Positions 1 to 4,696 of a stretch of DNA of 6,068 nucleotides are shown here, piece by piece. This DNA comes from DAOTTI01 sp034437795 (lineage in GTDB: Bacteria; Chloroflexota; UBA11872; UBA12225): assembly GCA_034437795.1 (NCBI GenBank), contig DAOTTI010000209.1, forward strand, positions 1-6,068, written 5' to 3'. Numbering within the stretch: position 1 is the first letter of the stretch; every line of letters begins with the position of its first letter. The translations under genes were made by a program, and so were the position numbers. A model generated the notes under the pieces. That model had not been told where the DNA came from, did not search any database, and was given only the letters and a program-made list of their open reading frames with translations.

Positions 1-236
1 CGCGGGGCGCGTCGCTGCGCCGGCGGTTCGACGTGCTGGCCAGCGGCGCGGCCCTGGGCGTCCTGCGGGCGGCCGACCTGAGCGCTCGGCTGTATGACGT
101 GATGCGCCTGCGGGGCTATCAAGGCCGCCTGGCGCCGGCTCGCCCGCTGGGGCTGACCCGCGCCGACTGGCCGGTGGCCGCACTTGCCGTGGGCTTGGCA
201 GTGGTGGCGCTGGGCAGCCGCTCGCTGGGGCTGTAG
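1..236 (+). CDS. cbiQ: ECF transporter transmembrane (T) protein, CbiQ-like, 3' end only
   Basis: Only the last 77 residues are visible; the reading frame begins at base 3 and ends at TAG 234-236. In this family the protein is the membrane scaffold that links the ATPases to the substrate-binding S component of an energy-coupling-factor importer. The visible part has an arginine-rich stretch (SLRRRFDVLASG), then RAADLSARLYDVMRLRGYQGR. That resembles the conserved cytoplasmic coupling segment of CbiQ/EcfT, in which an Ala-Met-x-x-Arg-Gly-type motif contacts the ATPase. A final hydrophobic helix of about 20 residues (DWPVAALAVGLAVVALG) ends the protein almost at its C-terminus, as expected for this family. 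The CbiO-like ATPase 22 bases downstream supports the call and favours the cobalt/nickel (CbiQ) subclass over a general EcfT. The substrate is inferred, because the S component (CbiM/NikM) is not in the window. Confidence 0.75.
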   Translation, partial: RGASLRRRFDVLASGAALGVLRAADLSARLYDVMRLRGYQGRLAPARPLGLTRADWPVAALAVGLAVVALGSRSLGL

Positions 237-241
237 GAGCC

Positions 242-250
242 GGGAGGAGG
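242..250 (+). promoter_or_regulatory. Strong ribosome binding site setting the ATPase start
   Basis: The sequence GGGAGGAGG lies 8 bases upstream of the GTG at 259. It is the only strong Shine-Dalgarno sequence in front of any gene in the window. It decides in favour of GTG 259 over the upstream in-frame TTG at 184, which lies inside cbiQ, and over the later in-frame GTGs at 472 and 475, which have no such motif. Confidence 0.8.
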
Positions 251-258
251 AAGCGACC

Positions 259-1344
259 GTGGCGACGTGGCTGACCGGCTGGCTGCGATCCCGACCCGCC
301 GCTCGTGGGGCAGCGAGGCAGGGGGGAGCCAGCGCAGCCGCGCCCGTCCGCCGGCCGGAGAGCCGGACCAGCGGGGGACCGGCGCGCCTCCCCGAGCGGC
401 CGGGGGACGGCAGAAGCGAGGCCCGCCAGGCGCCCGATGGCCGGGCGCAGCAGAGCGCGGCGCCGGTAGTCGTGGTGCGAGGGCTGCGGCACACCTACGC
501 GGACGGCACCAGCCTGGACTACGGCAGCGTGCCGTTCGAGGTGGGTGCGGGAGAGCGAGTGGTGCTGGTGGGGCCAAACGGGGCGGGAAAGAGCACCTTT
601 CTGCTGCACGTCCTGGGCCTGATCGAGCCCCAGGCGGGCGAGGTGCTCGTCTTTGGCCGGCCGCCGGCCAAGCTGGCGCCGCACGAGCGGGTGCAGATCG
701 GGGCCCTGCTGCAGCAGGTGGACGAGCAGATCATCGGGCCGACCGTTTGGGACGACGTCGCCTTCACACCCCGCAACCTCGGCCTCGACCGCGCCGACGT
801 CGAGCGCCTGACGGAGGCGGCGCTCCGTCGGCTGGAGATCTGGCACCTGCGCGACAAGGTGGTGCACTCCCTCTCGGCCGGAGAACGGCGCAAGGTGGCC
901 CTGGCGGGGGCGATCGTCTGCTCGGCCGGCGCGGGGTTCGGGCCCAGGCTGCTGGTGATGGATGAGCCCTTTGCCGCGCTGGACCCGCGCTCGCGGGCGC
1001 ACCTGCTGGCGCTGCTGGAGGACCTGCGGCGGGAGCACGGTACCGCGGTGCTGATGGCGACGCACTTCGTGCACGCCGTCCCTGAGTTCGCCGATACGGT
1101 GTACGCGCTGGCGCCCCGGGGCCGGATCGCGGCGCATGGCCGTCCGGAGCGGGTGTTTGGGCAGCCGGAGGTGCTGGAGGCGCTGAACATCGAGCCGCCG
1201 GTGCTGGCCCAGCTCTTTCGCTCCTTGGAGCGGCGCGGGATCGCGCTCCCGCCGACGCTCTCCGTAGAGCACGCCGCCGAGCTGCTGGCGCGCCACTGCC
1301 GTACCGGTGGGCGGCGCCTGCCTGACCCACCCCGGCCCAGGTAG
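259..1344 (+). CDS. cbiO: ECF-type ABC transporter ATPase, CbiO-like
   Basis: This 361-residue protein is the nucleotide-binding subunit of an energy-coupling-factor importer, acting on the cytoplasmic face with the CbiQ-like protein encoded just upstream. The ABC domain runs from about residue 70 to 295. Visible motifs are Walker A GPNGAGKST (105-113), Q-loop Q152 within LLQQVDEQIIGPTVWDDVAF, signature LSAGE (205-209), Walker B LLVMDEP with D235 and E236, D-loop ALDPRSR and H-loop H269. The DEQxxxPTVxDDVAF stretch after the Q-loop is typical of CbiO/EcfA ATPases. The start is GTG 259, chosen from the GGGAGGAGG eight bases before it. Compared with usual family members of about 270-290 residues there is an extra N-terminal segment of about 68 residues, rich in Arg, Ala, Gly and Pro and without recognisable fold. 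The TAG stop is followed after one base by a possible start of the merR-like gene. Cobalt or nickel as substrate is inferred from the CbiQ-like partner; a general EcfA is the alternative. Confidence 0.88.
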   Translation: MATWLTGWLRSRPAARGAARQGGASAAAPVRRPESRTSGGPARLPERPGDGRSEARQAPDGRAQQSAAPVVVVRGLRHTYADGTSLDYGSVPFEVGAGERVVLVGPNGAGKSTFLLHVLGLIEPQAGEVLVFGRPPAKLAPHERVQIGALLQQVDEQIIGPTVWDDVAFTPRNLGLDRADVERLTEAALRRLEIWHLRDKVVHSLSAGERRKVALAGAIVCSAGAGFGPRLLVMDEPFAALDPRSRAHLLALLEDLRREHGTAVLMATHFVHAVPEFADTVYALAPRGRIAAHGRPERVFGQPEVLEALNIEPPVLAQLFRSLERRGIALPPTLSVEHAAELLARHCRTGGRRLPDPPRPR

Positions 1345-1347
1345 TAT
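1342..1347 (+). promoter_or_regulatory. Possible -10 element for the merR-like gene
   Basis: The hexamer TAGTAT overlaps the ATPase stop and lies 13 bases before the alternative start ATG 1361. It fits a TAnnnT -10 pattern and would give a very short or absent leader for that start. No TTGACA-like -35 is found at 16-18 bases upstream. This is a weak, chance-prone match, noted because neither start of the gene has a Shine-Dalgarno. Confidence 0.22.
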
Positions 1348-1912
1348 GCTTAAGAACGCCATGGCGCAACCCACTGCTGAGTCCAGCGCTCCCGAGGAGC
1401 GAAACGAGCCCGAGCGCTACATGCAGATCGGCGAGGTGGCCGAGCGCACGGGACTGACCCAGCGCGCGCTCCGGTACTACGAGTCGATCGGGCTGCTGGC
1501 CCCCGCCAGCCGCATGGAGGGAGGCTTCCGGCTCTACAGCCAGGACGACCTACGCCGGCTGGAGCAGATCGTCCAGTTGAAACGGCTGCTGGGCTTCTCC
1601 CTGGCTGAGATCCGCCAGATTGTGGAGGCGGACGAGATCCTGCAGCAGATGCGCCGTGAGAACAAGCTGGAGGCGGACCCGGCCGAGCGCCGGGCGCGCC
1701 TGGAGCGGGCCGCGGCCATCATTACGGAGCAGCTCCAGCTCATTCACAGCCGCATTGCGGCCATGCACGAGCTGGCCGCGTCGTACGAACGGCGCCTGGA
1801 GCGGATCAAGGGCCGGATCGCCTCGCTTGATGCGCGCCTGGCCGGGGGTGCGGATGGGGGGGCCCCCGCAGCCGGCCCCGGCTCGTCGCTCGAGCCGGCC
1901 ACCTCGCGGTAA
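1346..1912 (+). CDS. MerR family transcriptional regulator, cysteine-free
   Basis: This protein of 188 residues is a dimeric DNA-binding regulator of the MerR family. The N-terminal winged helix begins with MQIGEVAERTGLTQRALRYY, then ESIGLL, GGFRLY and LRRLEQIVQLKRLLGFSLAEI, all at the places expected for MerR helix-turn-helix and wing elements. A Glu/Arg/Leu-rich stretch after it (roughly residues 95-160) looks like the antiparallel dimerisation coiled coil, extended by a second helical segment. The last 25-30 residues are Gly/Ala/Pro-rich and probably disordered. There is no cysteine anywhere, so the thiol metal site of MerR, ZntR or CueR is absent, and no separate ligand-binding domain is visible. 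The start is either ATG 1346 or ATG 1361, which would remove five residues; neither has a good Shine-Dalgarno. The one-base gap after the ATPase allows cotranscription with it. The gene could control the transporter, itself or the kinase downstream; the sequence does not decide. Confidence 0.88.
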   Translation: MLKNAMAQPTAESSAPEERNEPERYMQIGEVAERTGLTQRALRYYESIGLLAPASRMEGGFRLYSQDDLRRLEQIVQLKRLLGFSLAEIRQIVEADEILQQMRRENKLEADPAERRARLERAAAIITEQLQLIHSRIAAMHELAASYERRLERIKGRIASLDARLAGGADGGAPAAGPGSSLEPATSR

Positions 1913-1943
1913 GCAGACGCCAGCGGCGCGACGACAAAGAGAC

Positions 1944-1949
1944 TACAAT
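1944..1949 (+). promoter_or_regulatory. Candidate -10 element (TACAAT) for the two-component operon
   Basis: TACAAT differs from the consensus TATAAT at one base and lies in the 69-base gap between the merR-like gene and the histidine kinase, 32 bases before the kinase ATG. The surrounding ACAAAGAGACTACAATCT is locally AT-richer than its context. No recognisable -35 hexamer is present at a 15-19 base spacing, which would fit an activator-dependent promoter, but that is inference. I see no convincing operator dyad or terminator in this gap; GCAGAC occurs twice (1913-1918 and 1953-1958). Confidence 0.45.
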
Positions 1950-1981
1950 CTGGCAGACAGGCTGTACGACCCACCACGGCG

Positions 1982-3904
1982 ATGCCCACCACACCCGGAG
2001 CCGGCCAGGAGCCGCGGCTGCTGGATGCGCCAGGAAGCGCTGGCGCGGACGGCGCGTCACGCTCGCCGATCACCGCGCCAGCGCGCCACGTGCGCCGGCT
2101 AGACATCCGGGCGCAGCTGGTGCTGTTCTCGGTGCTGCTGGTGCTGGTCGCTGCCGGCGGGTCGGCTGTGGCCGGCTGGCAGGTGGTGGAGGGCCTCATC
2201 CAGCGCAGCACGACCGACCGCCTGAACGCCGCAGCGGCGACGTTCGCGTCGCTCTACAACCAGCGGGCGTCGGACGCGGAGATCGTCGCCCGCCAGCTCA
2301 GCGAGCGTGCCAACCTGGCCCCGGCCATTACGCGGCGCAACGTCGAGCTGCTGACCAGCTTGATCGAGCCGGTACAGACGCTGCGCCCGTTTTACGCCAT
2401 CGTCGTTGCCGATCGGGAGGGGACCGTGCTGGCCAAGCTGATCCCGCCCGGGCGCAGCGATCCCGGGATCAGCATCCTTGACCAGCCGGGCGTGCGGGAG
2501 GCGCTGGAGTTTGGCACGCCGTTGCAGCCGGTGCTGGTGCGGCGGCAGGACTGCCAGATGGCGGTGGCGGTCTCGGTGCCGGTCCGGACGGGGGCGGGGG
2601 CGGTGGTGGGCCTGATCCACCTGCGGTTTCCGCTGGACGAGGAGCTGGTGCGTCAGGTCAAGGCGGATACGGGCCTCGAGCTCAGCCTGTACTGTGGCGA
2701 CCTGCTGGTGGCCAGCACCCTGCCGGGCCAGACGACGGCCATCGGCTCGCGCGCCGATCCGCCGGTGATCCAGCACGTGCTGGAGGGCGGGGCGGAGTGG
2801 GAGCAGCTCCTGCACCTGCCGGGGCAGACCTACCGCGCGCGGTACGTGCCGCTGCTGGACGCGCAGGCGGAGCCGGCGGCGATGTACGCCGTAGCGATCC
2901 CGGTGCAGACGCTACGTGACGCGCGCAACGCCATCCTGAGCTACTTCGTCCCGCTGATTGTGGTGATTGCCGGCGTGGCCATGGCACTGGCCTATCTTGG
3001 CTCGGCCTTGCTGACGCGCCCGCTGCGCCGGCTGGCGGCGGCGGCGGCGCGCATCGGCAGCGGGGACCTGGAATCGCCGGTAGCCGAGGAGGGGGAGGAT
3101 GAGGTGGCCCAGTTGGCGCAGCGGATGGAGGAGATGCGGCGCAGCCTGTTCCAGACCTACACCCAGCTGAGGGAGCTGAACCGGCTCAAGGACGAATACC
3201 TCTTCTCGGTGGCGCACGAGGTACGCACGCCCCTGGCGTCGCTGGTGGCCTCGGTGGAGATCCTGGCCAGCGACTACGCGGACATGGACGCCAGCGAGTT
3301 CGCCGCCACGTTGCGGCGCATCGAGCGGGCGGCGCTCCGGCTGCAGACCCTGGTGGAGAACGTGCTGGATGCGGGCAGCATTCGCGCCGGGCGCTTCACC
3401 ATCTCCCCCGGCCCTGCCGACCTGCAGCAGATCCTGGAGGGGACGGTGGCTACGCTGCAGCCGCTGCTGGACGAGAAGGACCAGTGGATCCAGGTCGACC
3501 TGCCGCGCGGCCTGCCGGCGGTGATGGCCGACGAGCGGCGGATCGCGCAGGTGTTTGCCAACCTGATCTCCAACGCCTCCAAGTATGGGCTGGAGCACGA
3601 CCGCATCGCCATCGTGGGGGAGGTCCAGGATGGCCAGGTGCTGGTGCGGGTGACCGATCACGGCCCCGGCATCCCGCTGCCGGAGCAGGGCGAGCTGTTC
3701 GAGCGCTACTTCCGCGCCGTGAGCTCGGCCCGCTCATCGCCGGGCACGGGCCTGGGCCTGGCCATCAGCAAGGCAATTGTGGAGGCGCACGGCGGCGCCA
3801 TCGGTCTGGAAAGCGAGCCCAACCGTGGCACGACCGTGTGGTTCACGCTGCCCCTGGCCACGGAGGCGGAACGGCCAGTGGAGCGCCGGGCGGTCGCCGT
3901 GTAG
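1982..3904 (+). CDS. Membrane sensor histidine kinase with Cache-like sensor, HAMP, HisKA and HATPase domains
   Basis: This 640-residue kinase should sense an extracytoplasmic signal, autophosphorylate on histidine and pass the phosphate to the response regulator encoded 11 bases downstream. In order: a polar N-terminus of about 40 residues; TM helix 1 at about 44-66; an extracytoplasmic sensor at about 67-315 with Cache/PAS-like strands (RPFYAIVVADREGTVLAKL near 135-153, then GLELSLYCGDLLVAS near 231-245); TM helix 2 at about 318-343; HAMP at about 344-395 (TRPLRRL, GDLESPV, DEVAQLAQ). HisKA follows with phospho-acceptor H412 in AHEVRTPLASL. The HATPase domain has N-box N531 (NLISNASKYG), G1 DHGPGI (559-564), F-box FERYF (573-577), G2 GTGLGLA (588-594) and a final NRGTTVWFTLP. 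All catalytic motifs are intact. The only cysteines, C191 and C238, both lie in the sensor. The start at ATG 1982 lacks a clear Shine-Dalgarno; a later in-frame start at GTG 2087-2090 would still keep TM1 but looks no better. The ligand cannot be read from the sequence. Confidence 0.92.
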   Translation: MPTTPGAGQEPRLLDAPGSAGADGASRSPITAPARHVRRLDIRAQLVLFSVLLVLVAAGGSAVAGWQVVEGLIQRSTTDRLNAAAATFASLYNQRASDAEIVARQLSERANLAPAITRRNVELLTSLIEPVQTLRPFYAIVVADREGTVLAKLIPPGRSDPGISILDQPGVREALEFGTPLQPVLVRRQDCQMAVAVSVPVRTGAGAVVGLIHLRFPLDEELVRQVKADTGLELSLYCGDLLVASTLPGQTTAIGSRADPPVIQHVLEGGAEWEQLLHLPGQTYRARYVPLLDAQAEPAAMYAVAIPVQTLRDARNAILSYFVPLIVVIAGVAMALAYLGSALLTRPLRRLAAAAARIGSGDLESPVAEEGEDEVAQLAQRMEEMRRSLFQTYTQLRELNRLKDEYLFSVAHEVRTPLASLVASVEILASDYADMDASEFAATLRRIERAALRLQTLVENVLDAGSIRAGRFTISPGPADLQQILEGTVATLQPLLDEKDQWIQVDLPRGLPAVMADERRIAQVFANLISNASKYGLEHDRIAIVGEVQDGQVLVRVTDHGPGIPLPEQGELFERYFRAVSSARSSPGTGLGLAISKAIVEAHGGAIGLESEPNRGTTVWFTLPLATEAERPVERRAVAV

Positions 3905-3915
3905 AGCAGTGAGCT

Positions 3916-4617
3916 ATGGCCGTTCTTCTCGTTGACGACGACCGCGATCTGATCGACGTCCTGACCTACATCCTCCGGCGCGAGGGCTTCGAGGTCATTG
4001 CGGCCTACGACGGGGAGCAGGCGTGGGAACGCTTCCAGCGCGATGACCCGGAGCTAGTGGTGCTGGACGCCAACATGCCCGGCCTGGACGGGATGGAGGT
4101 CTGCCGGCGCATTCGCGCCGTCTCGACGCGGCCGGTGATCATGCTGACGGCGCGGACCGACGAGGCAGACGTGGTGAAGGCCCTGGGGCTCGGCGCCGAC
4201 GACTACGTGACCAAGCCGTTCTCGCCCCGCCAACTGGTGGCCAGGATCCGCGCCGTGCTGCGGCGGGCGCAGGCCTTCGCCCCCCAGGGGGTGGAGACGC
4301 GGGGCAACCCCCAGGAGCTGCGCGCCGCCGACCTGCGGCTGGACATGCGCACGCGCACCCTGCGGCGGAACGACGAGGAGGTCCGCCTCACGCCCCTGGA
4401 GTTCAAGATCCTGCACCTGCTGATGGTCAACCGCGGCCAGGTGCTCTCGCCGGGGCAGATTGTGGAGCACGTGTGGGGCTTCTCGGGCCAGGGCAACGAG
4501 GACCTGGTCAAGGTGCATATCCACCGGCTCCGCCAAAAGCTGGAGCGCGACCCGCAGAACCCGGACTACATCCGGACCGTGCCCGGCGGGGGATATCTGC
4601 TGAAGGATAATGCGTAA
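3916..4617 (+). CDS. OmpR/PhoB-family response regulator
   Basis: This 233-residue transcription factor is the likely partner of the preceding kinase. The receiver domain (about 2-118) has the acidic pocket D7-D9, phospho-acceptor D51 in VVLDANMPGLDG, T78 in MLTAR and K100 in the VTKPFSP switch motif. A linker of about 18 residues (FAPQGVETRGNPQEL) leads to the winged-helix effector domain (about 138-230). That domain has LTPLEFKILHLLM, the recognition helix NEDLVKVHIHRLRQKLE (about 194-210) and the closing wing IRTVPGGGYLL. Length and motifs match a normal family member. The gene is in the same direction as the kinase with an 11-base gap, so they are almost certainly cotranscribed, in the less common kinase-first order. 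The ATG at 3916 lacks a strong Shine-Dalgarno, suggesting coupling to kinase translation. The last codons (Asn-Ala-stop) fall inside the heptamer inverted repeat, but the domain is already complete there. Target genes are unknown. Confidence 0.95.
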   Translation: MAVLLVDDDRDLIDVLTYILRREGFEVIAAYDGEQAWERFQRDDPELVVLDANMPGLDGMEVCRRIRAVSTRPVIMLTARTDEADVVKALGLGADDYVTKPFSPRQLVARIRAVLRRAQAFAPQGVETRGNPQELRAADLRLDMRTRTLRRNDEEVRLTPLEFKILHLLMVNRGQVLSPGQIVEHVWGFSGQGNEDLVKVHIHRLRQKLERDPQNPDYIRTVPGGGYLLKDNA

Positions 4618-4679
4618 TGCGTGAAGCGTAATGCGTAAGGGGGTGGGGCTTACACATTACGTAGTACGCTTTACGTATT
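4609..4679. repeat. Inverted pair of AATGCGT heptamer arrays (imperfect 31-bp arms, 9-base loop)
   Basis: The left arm (4609-4639) reads as four tandem heptamers, AATGCGT, AATGCGT, GAAGCGT, AATGCGT, plus AAG. The reverse complement of the right arm (4649-4679) reads AATACGT, AAAGCGT, ACTACGT, AATGTGT, plus AAG. By direct comparison the arms agree at 24 of 31 positions, and the most diverged unit is the third. The loop 4640-4648 is GGGGTGGGG. The block is clearly AT-richer than the genes around it and contains the TAA stop of the response regulator (4615-4617). It may act as a transcription terminator or mRNA-end hairpin, but only TTT (4678-4680) follows the stem, so it is not a typical intrinsic terminator. 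A REP/MITE-like dispersed element or a heptamer satellite is an alternative reading. Confidence 0.75.
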
Positions 4680-4696
4680 TCGGTCGAATCGTTACC

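Noticed and set aside
184..258. Upstream TTG start for the ATPase gene
   Set aside because: It would overlap cbiQ and has no ribosome binding site, whereas GTG 259 has GGGAGGAGG at the right distance.
267..965. Second + frame open within the ATPase gene
   Set aside because: Its product is Arg/Gly/Ala low-complexity, and all ABC motifs are in the other frame.
1913..1981. MerR operator dyad in front of the kinase
   Set aside because: Only short matches (GCCAG/CTGGC and a repeated GCAGAC) were found, which are too short to separate from chance in GC-rich DNA.
2912..3661. 249-residue open frame on the - strand opposite the kinase
   Set aside because: The + strand carries HAMP, HisKA and HATPase motifs through this whole stretch; the - strand translation is His/Arg/Gln-rich with no fold.
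4609..4680. Classical rho-independent terminator
   Set aside because: The stem is long and imperfect, not GC-rich at the base, and is followed by only three T, so it was recorded as a repeat with possible terminator function instead.
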